Below are positions 24,196 to 36,050 of a DNA stretch of 64,000 nucleotides, in pieces. The DNA comes from Ignelater luminosus (Eukaryota > Arthropoda > Insecta > Coleoptera > Elateridae). Within the stretch, counting starts at the first letter, position 1, and the number at the start of each line of letters is the position of its first letter. The position numbers and the translations under genes are program-made. The stretch covers positions 1 to 64,000 of the forward strand of contig VTPC01089451.1 in NCBI GenBank assembly GCA_011009095.1. Direction: 5' to 3'. A model generated the notes under the pieces. The model searched no databases. It was not told where the DNA came from and saw nothing but the letters and a program-made list of their open reading frames with translations.

Positions 24196-25390
24196 TGTCC
24201 AGAAAGTAAGTTCATTTTTACTGGTAAAATAAAACAAATGTATATTAGGAAAAATAATTTATTGCAAAAGAATCTGTAGACTTAAAACTATTAGTCAACA
24301 TAGCTACCACCATTTTGTAAGCATTTATCGTAGCGTGGCACTAATTTTTGTATTCCTTCATCATAAAACGTTGACGGCTGTGACTGTAACCAAGTTGCAA
24401 CATCTCATCGTCGTCATTGAATTTCTTGCCAGCGAGGTTTGATTTTAGGCTTAAAAACAGGAAGAAGTCACTGGGAGCAAGGTCCGGACTTTCCACGGCG
24501 CTTATTCTGAATTGCACGACGCAGTTGCCTTAGCGTATCACAGTAAGCAATAGCGGTAATTGTTTCGCCCCGTGGTAGACAGTCCACTAAAAGAACACCA
24601 CATCTGTCCCAAAACACTGTGCACATGATTTTCCGGGTTGTCAAATTCGGCTTCGATGTTGTCTTTGCTGGTGACGATGTGTGCCTCCATTCCATCGATT
24701 GCCGTTTTGTCTCATGTGTCTCATAGGCTACCCAAGTCTCGTCCCCAGTCACTATACTGTTGAGGAAATGGTCCCCGTCATTGTGATAACGAGTCAAAAA
24801 TTCAAGAGCAGCACCTAGGCGTTTTTTCTTGTGATCCTCGGTAAGAGTTTTCGGTACCAAGCGTGCACAAAGCTTTCGATATCCCAGTTTGTCATGAACA
24901 ATTTCATGAAGAAGGGATCGTGAAATTAGGGGAAATTCCATAGAAAGAAGAGAAATCGTAAACTTACGGTTTCCTCTAATTTTTTCATTCACTGCATGAA
25001 CAAGTTCATCATTAACCAATGATGGACGTCCACTTCTTCCTTCATCGTGCACGTTTACACGGCCATTGTTGAATTTTTTTACCCATCTCACAACCATAGA
25101 ATAACTCATTACATTCTGTCCATACACCTCAGAGGGCTGTTGATGAATGTCCACTGGTTTCAAATTTTTCGCATTGAGAAACCGAATCACTGATCTAATC
25201 TCGCAATCGGCGGAATTTTCAATTACCTTCGCCATTATAAACAAGCACTGTGACACGATAACAGCAGATAACTAACTCAAAATGGCGTCAATCGCTTAGT
25301 AACGATACAAGGCCATTGCCGCGCATGCGCGGAACTGCGATCGCATCGCTGCAACGGCGGGAAATAGAAAATGAACTTACTCTTTGGACA
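24196..25390 (-). mobile_element. Mariner element, copy A2, internally deleted
   Basis: Sister of the element at 7131-8436, inverted. It has TIRs TGTCCAGAAAGTAAGTTCA (left) and, at the right, TGTCCAAAGAGTAAGTTCA on the minus strand, with TA at 24194-24195 and 25391-25392. Length is 1195 bp against 1306. The difference is exactly accounted for by a 113-bp and a 10-bp deletion in this copy, and 3 bp and 9 bp that this copy keeps and A1 has lost. Confidence 0.93.
24291..25235 (-). pseudogene. Mariner transposase A2, dead by two frameshifting deletions
   Basis: Starts with a proper ATG at 25235 (MAKVIENSADCE) and runs in frame through the helix-turn-helix region, GRSGRPS and TGDETW. After NKRRGK at about 24491 it joins directly to the segment just before PDLAPSD. 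The missing 113 bp correspond to 8021-8133 in copy A1 and include the second catalytic motif HDNARPHTA. The joint shows only AG of shared sequence. A second, 10-nt deletion lies near 24405 (GAGAT joined to GTTGCAAC). It keeps His-Glu-Thr after Tyr-Glu-Thr and the double Leu before HEIVHD, both lost in A1, so this copy preserves the older state there. It cannot make active transposase. Confidence 0.93.
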
Positions 25391-25559
25391 TAGTTATAGA
25401 TATAAAGAAACTTACCTACTTTGCAGATCAATTTAGTGTTTTTTCAAAAAAGTTCACGGCTTACTAGCTATTCACTAGAAACGAAATTATCCGATTTGTT
25501 TTGAAATGGAATATCTCAGGAACGCGCAAAGATAGAAACAAAAACAAAAAAAAAGACTA

Positions 25560-27560
25560 TTAGATGCTAGCAGATCTCCAGATACCATGCCCAGTGTTCT
25601 GAATTGCATCGTTAAAAAATCCAAGCAAGCGCGCGTAAACAGTGGGAGTAGCTATGACTCTCAATTGCAGGGTAAGCAAGGCTTTTCTATCGTGAGTGTT
25701 CCTCTTGACTTGGTCTAATTAACGCAAATTGGCATACAATGGAGCAGCAGTCCTGCTACCGCTACGGTCTCGACAGGTAACCGTGAGAGTTCTCCGGGGT
25801 GAACTCAACCTAACATATGTAGGTATCACTCTGGGGAATAAGACCGACCACCGCTACGCGTATGATACAGTAGAGGACAGGTTCAAGGTGTTTTTTTGAA
25901 AAAAAAAGGTTTTGATCAGAGAAGATCGATAATAAATCCATAACCACGTGTGCGAGTGGTCATTATCCGTACAGCTATGCTTGACGAGGTAGCATCTAAC
26001 CATTGAGAGAACAACACCAAATCCCCACCATCACTAATTGATGCCGTTAATTTCCTGATATGCCAGGGACGTAAACAGCGGGTCCATCCTTAGCCAGTAA
26101 CATGACAGAGGGATGCGCAAAGTAGTTTTGTCTCTCCAGCACACCCAAATCGGGGAACCTCCTTCGGAGGATTGCTGAGATATCCTACTTGACATACAAG
26201 ATTAAGAATTTGTACGATGCCCGGTATTTAAACCAATGTCTAAAAATTCTTCTTCATGGCCAGCGGTACAGTAAAGTCGTTTCTGTCCTCTATGTGCAGG
26301 TCTTGTGGGGCGCCTATACAAAAGCTATGCTCCCTAGGACCATACATTCCGGCATGTAAGGAGGCATGAGAGATGTAACATAAGTGGGAGAAGGTAGCAG
26401 TGCCGCTGTCGGTAATATATCACTACTTTCACGGTTCACTATTCCGCATTCCGCACTACCCTACCTGTCAGCTCAGCAAGAACAGAAACCTTGCGTAGAG
26501 CAAAGGGTCAAAAGCTAGCTTGATCCCTATGTTCAATACGCACAGGGACTGCAAAAGCATGGCCTGTAGATCCTTTTGGGCCAGAACGAAACTTGACTGC
26601 AGTTTTGAGGTTTCCGGTCTTACAAGCTGCCTGTACAATTTAATTTGGACACCCATCGTGGGTTCAGAACCTCTGAATCCTTCTAGGGTACCTCGTGTGG
26701 GTTCTACGGATTGAGGATCAGTGCTGTAACGAATGCAAAAGCTACCGCATGCCGTCTGACGTCTACTTCAAACGTTCAGCACTGCACTACACATCTCAAG
26801 TAGTCAGTCGCGACTTCCTTCGCTGGTAGATGACGCCTCGTATCGTTCCACCGATTTCCATCAACAGCTGCTTCGTTCGAGCCACTTCAATTCAACCTAA
26901 CACATCCTCGAGGGGTCAAGCCTGCTCCACTGGCTGAAGAAGAAGGAACTCTTAAAAAGTCCGGCCACTTTCGATGGTTAAATTTAAGTTGATTGATTGA
27001 AAATGATTCAACGCCATGAAGCTAGCCTTATACCTCTCTGACTGGAGTCGGAGAGTCTCCAGCCAGTAGTTGTCCATACGATTGCTTCCGATGTTCCATC
27101 TTGAGTTCCAGCTTTAGGTCGTCTACGAGCACCACGGTACAACAACTCGGCAAACGCGACACGACGGACAACCAAACTACAAGAAGAAGGCCAATATAGC
27201 CTACCTCAAGATTTGGCCAGCTAGATACAGAGTCGTGCCACTACCAGTAGATCATAAACTCCTGGAACTTCACACATCACTCTACCAGAGTGCATCAAAT
27301 TTAAGACAATAATAAGAACCGAGAAGGGGTGGAAAGAGCAAAAGTCAACATCTAGGAATAACGATGGAAAGACTAAATTATCATTATGGCATATGGAGCA
27401 AGCCGTGATAAGTGCAGGTTGAAATCACAAAGTTGTAGTAGTCATGATGAGGCTAAAGAGTAGCAAATAGACTTTTTAGAGCTCTCTTTACCGATCCATT
27501 GCAATCACTTCAACCACGTCGACGACTGCTTCTTGTCCAAACCTACCTGATTTCCTAAGG
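25560..27560. other. GC-richer region of unknown origin
   Basis: Noticeably less AT-rich than its surroundings and rich in CpG, with no long frame. No reverse-transcriptase or other family motif was found in the frames I could read. The word TGTTAGGTTGA (minus strand) occurs at both about 25822 and 26884 with differing surroundings. It may be a decayed retroelement or old duplicated DNA; no identification is made. Confidence 0.35.
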
Positions 27561-30060
27561 AAAGTGATATCGACCCGAGAAAAAGTTGTATAACATTAAC
27601 GTAAGCTCTTGCCTCGAAATTCTCAAAAAGGGTTTAGGTTCCAAGGAAGTGTTCTTGGCGCTACGTCTACGATACGTTCCATTGCTTCTTGGTTGGGATT
27701 GTGAAAGCGAAACTCTTCCTAGAATGCAAGCCTTAGAAAATTCAAAGTTTAAACAACAAGAAATTTTTTAGATTAGAGTAACGATGAATTTGTTTATGTT
27801 GTCCTCCAATCACCAGCAGCCACCGATAAAAACGAAAAGTAAACCAAAATAGATATAAGAAAGTCGTAAATAAGAGGAGTATTAAACAAATCAAACTTTT
27901 CTCCGCCCCTTAGGGTTGCAACTTTTGAAATATTGAAATTCAAAACACTAAACAAATTTCCGAGCAGACAGTTTCTTAACACCCTGTATTTGTTTAACCT
28001 CGAATCTCATTTTAAATCTTTAAAAATTCATCTTAAAGTAAGTGTATACACGAGGATTTCATAAAAATAAAAGAAAACTTTGTTCGCACAGCTTGACAAC
28101 ATCTAAGAGGCCACTAAAGAAACTAGAAGAAAACCAAAGTCTTAAACTGCACACACAAAAGTTTTCTTCTTTTTCTTATTGAATTTATTGATCGGTTCAA
28201 GTTGGAAACCTCACTGTTCTCTCACTCTTTCCACCAATAATATTATTGTTTATTGGTCACGTTTCTCCAATGATTTATAACCGAGTGTATTTAACAAACA
28301 AGTTTTATGAAATTACTAACGACTACTCGCGCCGCAAACTCTGTACTAATAAGGTAATGAAAAATACAGTAGCATAGCAGTAGAGGAGAGCGTCTGCAAA
28401 AAATCTACTTGTTAAGACGTCTAATTGCTATAATGGATTCTGATTATTAAAAGCGGATCATACAGTAAGTAAATAAATAAATAAAAAGAGACAAAAGTGG
28501 TTTGTGTTTATGTGCGTTTGTATACGGTACGTATACGTAAAGGAAGTTGTAAGAGTAAAAATTTTCCCCTGAGCACGTGAAGTGATTAACAATTGGAAGT
28601 CGCAGAGCACAGCACGTGACGAAACTTAAATCTCGAAATTTATACATGGAATTTACTTCACGTAAACAGTAATTGTATCTCTGTTTGGACCACTATTTAA
28701 AATACCGAAAAATAAAGAAACGTATATTGTCCACCCTGTATAATTCCAATTAATCGTATTATCAGCGGAATTTAACGGTCTACATTTTTCTTTTTAACGC
28801 CACCTGCATCTTTTATACCAAGAGAGGCTTTGTTGAGTCTACAAAAAGAAAAAAAACTTATATAATAAGACCTTTTTAAAGGATACTTAATAAAAAAGTT
28901 TTTTAAATAAATTAACCTCACTTTTTGATATAATCGGATTGTCATGATCTTTCTTTATGCTTTACATTATTTTCATCATTACTTCCAAAGGCGTAGCTTA
29001 CACAGTCAATAACACAACAAAGATAAAAATCTCCCCCCGTTTAGGTTTATTAAAATTTATTACAAGAATAAATCAGTCCAATTAACTTAATACAAATGTT
29101 TCTTTTGTTTTTCCACATTCTTCTTTTATTAGGAATCTTTAAGAAGATTTAAGGTTTTACTTGTTTTACCGAGATTTTTGTAAAATAAAGCCACACTTTA
29201 TGCAAGCTAAAATACGGCTGTTACTCTTTATTGCATCCATAAAAAATGTTAAATTCCACGCGATTTTCAACTGTTACACCAGTCCCTACAGTCGTCAGTG
29301 TGTAATTTAGGCGATTCACATCTGTTACTCTCAGTTGGTTTTGCTACAGGTAGAAATTAGATTTTAATTACAACTTTGGCGTATGTGTGTATAATTTGTT
29401 GGTAGAAATTAGTGGGTACTACTTAATGCTGCAATTATTATTAGTTTCGCATGGACAGACCAGTTTTTTGTCTTTCGTTAATTTAGTATACAGATTTGCA
29501 CTCACTTGTTTTTAAAGAGTTTCTTGAAGAAAATAACCTTGCAAATTGGGGTTTATTATACTTTGAAGGTAATATTTGCTGTAACATAAATTAGGCACAA
29601 AATTTATCAATTATAATGTTTAACTTAAGAAAACGCGATTTTATACAGGACCGGGCATTATTAATTTTTTTGATACATGGGAAGACTATTAAATCAGCGA
29701 AACATAATTGGGTAACTTACGTATTCGTGTATTCACCTTTGAACGAAAATCTTACAAATTGAAATTTAATGAGAAAATTAATTTTTTTGGTCCTAAATAA
29801 ACTCTTCGTATGATATTCAAATATGAAGTCTAAGCAAACCAGCAAATAATCGCTTTGAGACTTAATAGGGGTTATTGCACCTTCATACAATTCCATTCAC
29901 GTAATAGAAGAAACATCAAACGCATCCAATACAAGGCCGAAATATTTTGTTTCTTTCAAATCAACTTTTTTACAAACTCATTTGTTTTCAATATCAAAAA
30001 TAATGAGCAAGCCAAAACCTGCTATCGCTTTGAAGCGTTCGATCTCCTTTCCTAAGGAAC
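27561..30060. other. Gene-free AT-rich stretch
   Basis: No gene recognised. CACCCTGTA, a transposon-end-like word, occurs near 27981 and 28732, both in the same orientation, so the two are not the ends of one element. A 12-bp palindrome TACGTATACGTA lies near 28528. Confidence 0.4.
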
Positions 30061-32470
30061 ACAACATGAAACATGACTGATCCACCAAAAATGGAATAAT
30101 CACCCATAGAGGATGACTAGTTTCCCCTTAGTCTTGGAATCTGTAAAATTGTGTGCTTTGCATAAATTAAGATTTCAAAAATGAAGATCAAGTTTTTAGA
30201 TTACTCAAGATCAATAGCAAGCCTTTTTAGACCAAGACCATAAAGTCGTCAAGATTCAAAATCAAGAACTGCCTTGGACTTGGATTTGGTCTTGGCTTTA
30301 GAACTGGAAAACTCTAGTTCAAAATTGCTAAAAGAGACAACCTTAACGTCCTTATAGTTTTTCGTCTCCAAAAACCTCTTAGATGAACTAACGCATAAGA
30401 AGGACTCTCATTTGAAACAGTTTGTGCTCTGCAAAAACCAAGATCAGTTTTAGTATAGTAGCAAGAATAAAGATCGAAGCTTAGATTACTTCAGAAGATC
30501 AAGACCAAACTCTTGGTATTAAAACCAATGCTATTGATGCCAAGACAAAGATAATTAAGTCGTCACAATGCAAAATCGAGACTGTATTAATCTTGGTATT
30601 TGCTTTAGTTTTGCAAAACTCTAATCCAAAAGTCTCAAAATAAACAATCCTGACGTATGTATTTGTAGTTTTTCGTCTCAGCGATTTCAGATGAATAAGA
30701 AGGGCTTTTATTCGCAATAGTTCGTTTGGTTTAGTTTCAAAATTAAAGATCGAAATTTACATTACTTAAGAAGATCAGGGTCACGACTGTCAGTAATTAA
30801 ATCAGATTTATTGGTAATGCTTGTTTTGGTCAAGCAAAATACCGATTCAAAAGCCCCAGAATTAACAATCTTGCCGTACTTTTATAATTCTTCGTCATAC
30901 AGGCAAGAAAAGTTTTTTCCTTCCTTTGCAACTCGATAAATTCGAAAAGCAAGACTTTAAAGTAAAAAACAGCAGACTCGTGCTCTGCAAAAACCAAGTT
31001 TTGGTCTAGTTTCAAAAAATGAATCAAAATCTGTATCAAGAAGATCAAAACCGAGAGTTTTAACATCAATACCAGGATTACTGATATCAACAACCAAAAA
31101 GTCGTAGAAAATTCAAAATCAAGCTTCCACAATTCTTGGTCTAGCAGAAGTCTTGTATATCTCTCTCGATGAATTAACGCAAAAGAAGCTTCTTATTTGC
31201 AATAATTTTGATTCAATCATGTTGAGAAAAAGTCTAGTAAAATGGGAGATGCTCTACAAAAACCACCAGCAGTATTGGCCTATCTTCAAAAATGAAGAAC
31301 AAGTTTGGCTTACTTAGGAGAATCAAGACCGAAACTTCTCACAGCATACCAGGATTATTGGTGTCAAGACTAAAAACCCAAGAAGTTGTTAAGGTTCAAA
31401 GTCAAACTTAATCTTGGTTTCTGCTTTAGTCTAGCTTTTCTTATTTGCACCAGTTTTTACTCGATCACACTACAAAAAATATCTTAAAGGGAGGATTAGC
31501 AGATTTGTCAAAATTACTTCTGATTTAGTTTCAAAAATGAAAATCAAGATTTGGAACATTAGCTACAGTACTAGAACTATTAATGTTAAGACAAAGTCGC
31601 CGAAGTTCAAAATCGAGACTCGTGTTAGTCCTTGTTTTTGGTTTAGTTTTGCAAAATTTAAATCCAAAAATCCTAAAATGGGCAATCTTGGGTACTTGTA
31701 GTTTCTCGTCTCAGAAATGAAGATTAGATTTTGGATTACTTACGCAAATCAAGACTAAAACTTTCAGCATTAATACCAAGAGTGTGGATGTTGAGACCAA
31801 GAACCGTTAAGTTGGCAAAGTTCAAAATCAAGGTTCTTGTTGGTCTTCGCTTTGCTTTGGGTTTGCAAGACTAATCCAAAAATCCTAAAATAGACAACCG
31901 TGAGTAATTGTAATTTTTCGTTTCAGAAATGAAGATCAAGATTTGGATTACTTAAGTAAATCAAGATCAAGACTTAGTAGCAATACCAAGCCAAAGCTCA
32001 AAATCAAGACTCGTGTTAGTCTTCGTTTTCGATTTGGTTTTGTAAAACTTTCGTCAAAAACATCCTAAAATAGTAGTAGTTTCGCGTTTCAGAAATGATG
32101 ATCAGGTTTCGAATTACTTAAGCAAATCAATACAAAAACTTTCAACATTAATACCACGACTATGGATGTTGAGACCAAGAACCATCAAGTTGGCAAAATT
32201 TAAAATCTAGACTCGTGTTGATTTTCGTCTATAATTTCGTGTTGCAAAATTCTAGTCCACAAATTCTAAAATGGACAACCTTGACGTAATTGTAGTTTAT
32301 CATGTCAAAAATGAAGGATTCTGTTTTGGATTACTTAAGCAGTCAGACCAAGACTACTGATGTTAAAGGCCAAGAACCATTGAGTTGCCAAAATTTAAAA
32401 TCAAGTGTTTGACGATCTTAGTCTTGTAAAATTCTAGTCCAAAAGTATTAAAATAGACAACCAATCACCT
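30060..32470. repeat. Degenerate tandem-repeat array, units of about 275 falling to about 170-220 bp
   Basis: The word CAAAAATGAAGATCAAGATTTGGATTACTTAAG and its variants recurs near 30177, 30466, 30740, 31013, 31289, 31531, 31713, 31924, 32091 and 32308. The first four intervals are 273-289 bases; the later ones are 242, 182, 211, 167 and 217. The unit therefore seems to have lost an internal block along the array, from left to right. Other shared words are TTTTTCGTCTCAGAAA, CAAGACCAAGA and AAGTTCAAAATCAAGACTCGTGTT. The plus strand is A-rich. No gene. Confidence 0.75.
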
Positions 32471-35435
32471 CCCCGTCGCCACTTACCTCCAGTGGTGTTA
32501 CTACATTTAAAACAAGCGACACGAAGATTTCTAGTTCATAATAATCAATCAACATCAGTTTGCAATTTTAAAATTACCTGAAATGGACTATACCTATCGC
32601 AAATTTGTAAAGCAGTAAAAAAGAAGACATGGTGGCCTTTGAAAAGATTAAGCGGTCAGATAAAATTAAAAAACGAATCAGAATAAAAGGAAGGCAGAAT
32701 CAGGTCTTTGAGCGACAGGAGGTTAACCATGCTACTATGTAAATTAATTATATAAAAATGACTCTTACTATTCAGTGAGGCCAACAAAAATCTGATAACA
32801 AAACAAAATTGAAATAAAAAAGTTGGTACATATATCAACCATACGAGCTCATGATCCATTATCTCTTTTAATCTTAAATATATCAGTCAAAATAAAAGTG
32901 ACACATTTATAAAGGGTTTCGATTAAAATTGCTCACAGTATTATTTCATATCTTATCTCCTTGATGTTCAGACATTTATAATATTTCTTAAATTCCGCAG
33001 GAGGTGCTTCTTCTTTTATGACTTAATTTAATAAATGAAGCATCATAATTAAATATAAAACGTATAAAAAAGTTTTAAAATTGAAAGGTACCGTCAACAC
33101 AACAAAGCACATTCATCAGACATAAAACATTTATTAAAAAAGAAAGAAGTTGCTCGCTTAAGTCCCGACTAGCTTGACTAACCCACTGTCTGCGGTCATG
33201 GCAGCATATACACAGCAGAAATTCACGGCACCACGGAGATGATTATTGCGGTTGGAGGTCACTCGGAATTTTATTCTGTATTATAGTACGCGACAACACA
33301 TGCACATACACACCCCACTAACCTTCGCCCTATTTACACATAATCGTAATTAAATGAGGACGTTTTAATGAGAATTCCAGGCTATAGTTAGGGAATACTA
33401 AGGAATGCAGACGGGATTTATGTGGGTTTATAGGTTGGTGGGAGGTATAAGGGGCGATTTTGCCGGTTTCTAAAGGAATGTGGTGCAAGCATATTCGCAT
33501 TATATTACACCACGTCCGCTTATATGCTGCTGCTGTTGCTGTTTCTGCATTGCAGTTATACATATTCTGCAAAACATACCCATTAATTGTTCCTCTTATA
33601 TAACCTTCCATTTTAATTTACTGTATTATTAGTTAAAATAGTTCCTGTCACACGAAACGGCGCAAAGATAGTGATAAATTATTCTTTCTCGGACTTTAAT
33701 TATAAAACGTAACAACTAAAAATAAATTTACACCACTACACTACCCTAAATGCACAACCATAACCTCACTCTTTTTATCTCGAACGCAAGATGATTCCCA
33801 ATTAAGAGATGGAAGCGTTTCTCTTAGTGGAAAAACTTGTTAAACAAGGTATAAACCTCAACTAACAAGCCGACATGGAATTGAAATATTTCTTTTCTTC
33901 AACTTGATGCGTTTAATTATTTTTTTGTCGTTTAAACTGTAATACTTTATTTTCATGAGTTTTTAAATATAGCGCGACACCCTCCTTTTTGGTGCGTTAG
34001 CTTTTTTCGAGAACAAGTTCTCTTCTTGTGGTTAAAACGATGATGGGTTTTGAACTCGATGTTTTATTTATTTATTCCCATTTTGTCTTGGAAATTTATT
34101 CATTGATTCAGGTTTTGTTCATGGCATTGGCTTTGAGTTTGTAGTAGTATGTGCTTTAACTTTATTTTCTAGCCGTGTAAATGCATTTCGTTTCGAAGGC
34201 TAAGAGCAAGCTGGATTGAATTCAAATAAAAAGAATTTTTTATTCGCTTTCAGATGACTTGTCTCATGTATTTACATTAATTTTCTTTCACCTTGGCGAT
34301 TTATAAAGTTAAAACGACCAATTGAAATCTGGAATATCTTTACGTTTACAAATTTATCAAAATGTTTACATTCATGTAATAATACCAGACAAAAATATAA
34401 TATTTGACGTCCTTAACATAGTTGGCTTTGAAAAACACTTGTAAAAGCTTGCCAATTTGTGCTTCATACCGTAACAAAATGAAAACATTTGAAAGTGTTT
34501 ATTTTTGTTTCAACTTTCTAATGCAAAGAAAAACCTAACATTTATTTATTTTTAATATTAGAAGGCTCATCTTCTTTTGTTTTACTTCAACATTAAAAAA
34601 ATATTGGTTTTACTTTTCTTAACGATCTTTTAAGAAAATTACATTTTCCACGAAAACAGTAGTAATAATCCTACTTATGACTAGTATTTAAGGCCAACCA
34701 TGCCCACCAGTGATCTACGTACTCTAACCTTTATGTGGTCTGCCTTTCTTTGGGTTATTTTAAAAATTCAGATACCTCCCAGTGTGAAATTTAAATTTTA
34801 ATTATTTTGAGTCCAACTACATGGCAAAATAGTTTTCAGGCTGCTACGATTATGCCAAAACTTTTCAACTTTTAAAAGGTCGTCATAGTTATTATCTTGA
34901 AAACAAATCAATATATATAGTATGTCATTGTGGACTTATAATGCAGAACTGCATAACCCATTAAGATGAAATCCTAGTTTTGTTTGGATTTAGTGTTTGG
35001 AGACAATCAATGATGCGATTGCCAATGGAGGGTATATCCGTCAAGATTCTTAAATTGAGCAAACCTGACCAAAATCTTTCAAAGGAAATACATTGATTAC
35101 TGCTACTTCACCAAATTTAGTTTTTCCGAACGCATCACGCTATCCTCCGACTGCCCTAAGATATTTAGCCAGTGATGCGCCTGCCTTCAAATGATTAACA
35201 GAATGCTTTTAGATCTTTGCCAAAAATGATTTTTTTAAGATTACTAGCATAGAGTAATTAATATAAGTAGAGGAACAATTACAATGTTTGAAATGTAACC
35301 AAAAAATGTACCGCAAGACCATAATTTGAAGCACAAGATGCAAGCCATGTGCTACAAAAAAGTTAGTTAAAGCTATTCCCAATATGTGTAGTTTTAAAAT
35401 TTGGTTAATTCAGTTTTGCTTTTAATAAGTAGGTA
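32471..35435. other. Gene-free AT-rich stretch
   Basis: No gene recognised. Minus-strand GAG|GTAAGT near 32485 is a good donor-like word, but the sequence before it has stops in all frames. A 93-residue minus frame at 33330-33611 starts with ATG but shows no signal peptide, domain or repeat. Confidence 0.35.
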
Positions 35436-35439
35436 AGGA

Positions 35440-35655
35440 GTCTAAATGAAAATCAGCGCTGCCAAATTTTATCAATTATTATACCCATAAGAACAAAAAA
35501 TATCTTTAGATACTTTTTTGCAATGGAAATTCCAAAAAGCACAATATATGGTACTTGCATACGAACCGATGCAGAAAAGAGTAAATGGATCTGGAAGACC
35601 TGCCAGAATTATATCGCCAATGTTCTTGCAAGTTAGAATTAGTCTTCGTTAACAA
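35440..35655 (+). pseudogene. Transposase N-terminal fragment, Tc1/mariner-IS630-like (plus copy)
   Basis: A wrecked copy of the same gene seen on the other strand at 35681-36050. Shared pieces in order are GCCAAATTTTAT (35461), ATACCCATAAGAACAAAAAA, a block encoding RYFFAMEIPKSTIYGT, then, in another frame, GSGRPARIISP, and finally AGAATTAGTCTTCG (ISLR). A helix-turn-helix block followed by GSGRP is the usual N-terminus of Tc1/mariner-type transposases. It has stops, frameshifts and an internal deletion between SPMFLQ and ISLR. No catalytic domain remains. Confidence 0.6.
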
Positions 35656-35680
35656 AAATATTGTTTCAAACGCTTATTTT

Positions 35681-36050
35681 CTAGCAACCAAATACATGCC
35701 TTGCTTTCTTGAGATATTGCAGATATAATTTCGGTGCAATTTTGTATATTTGCCCAAGTTTACGAAGACTAATCTCAAGTTTACGGCGAGCCACCTTTAC
35801 AAGAGCTTCTTTTTCCTTTGGTAACATTATTATGGAAGGTCTTCCAGATCCTTGCAATTTTTTGCGCCATAAACTTTTTGAGCTCGTGTACGAATACCAT
35901 AAGCTTTTTAAAATTTTCATTGCGACAAAATATCGAACAGTATAGGACTTTTTTGTCCTTATGAGTGTCATAAAATTTGGCAATAGCTTCGTGCCGCGAA
36001 TTTTCATTTGAGCACTCCATACTTTTAAGGACAAAACTGGATTAACCAAA
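35681..36050 (-). pseudogene. Transposase N-terminal fragment, Tc1/mariner-IS630-like (minus copy)
   Basis: From ATG at 36020 the frame reads MECSNENSRHEAIAKFYDTH then KDKKVLY. The matching continuation TVRYFVAMKI..GSGRPSIIMLPKEKEALVK..LEISLRKLGQIYKI lies in another frame, so about 2 nt appear to be missing at CTATACTG near 35943. The layout is one helix-turn-helix, a GSGRP linker and a second helix-turn-helix (SLRKLGQIYKI), typical of Tc1/mariner-IS630 transposases. It stops at 35681 before any catalytic motif. With the plus copy it forms a head-to-head inverted pair. The family call rests on recalled patterns. Confidence 0.65.

Larger units (their letters stand above)
24143..25560. repeat. 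Older repeat interrupted by mariner copy A2 (uncertain)
   Basis: Sequence left of the mariner starts TACAGCATGTCCCAAATTCG (24144 onward), which resembles the end of a DNA transposon. Sequence right of it contains GGAATATCTCAGGAACGCGC (25507 onward), a kind of text common in insect repeats. No matching opposite end was found, so the outer repeat and its limits are guesses. Confidence 0.3.

Noticed and set aside
27978..28740. CACCCTGTA words as ends of a transposon
   Set aside because: Both are in the same orientation, so they are not an inverted pair, and no TA-bounded partner was found.
32487..32590. Minus-strand exon between TTTCAG|GTAATT and GAG|GTAAGT
   Set aside because: Stops in all three frames; at most a non-coding exon.
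33330..33611. 93-residue minus-strand frame with ATG
   Set aside because: No domain, no signal peptide, no splice or promoter support; this length is expected by chance in 64 kb.
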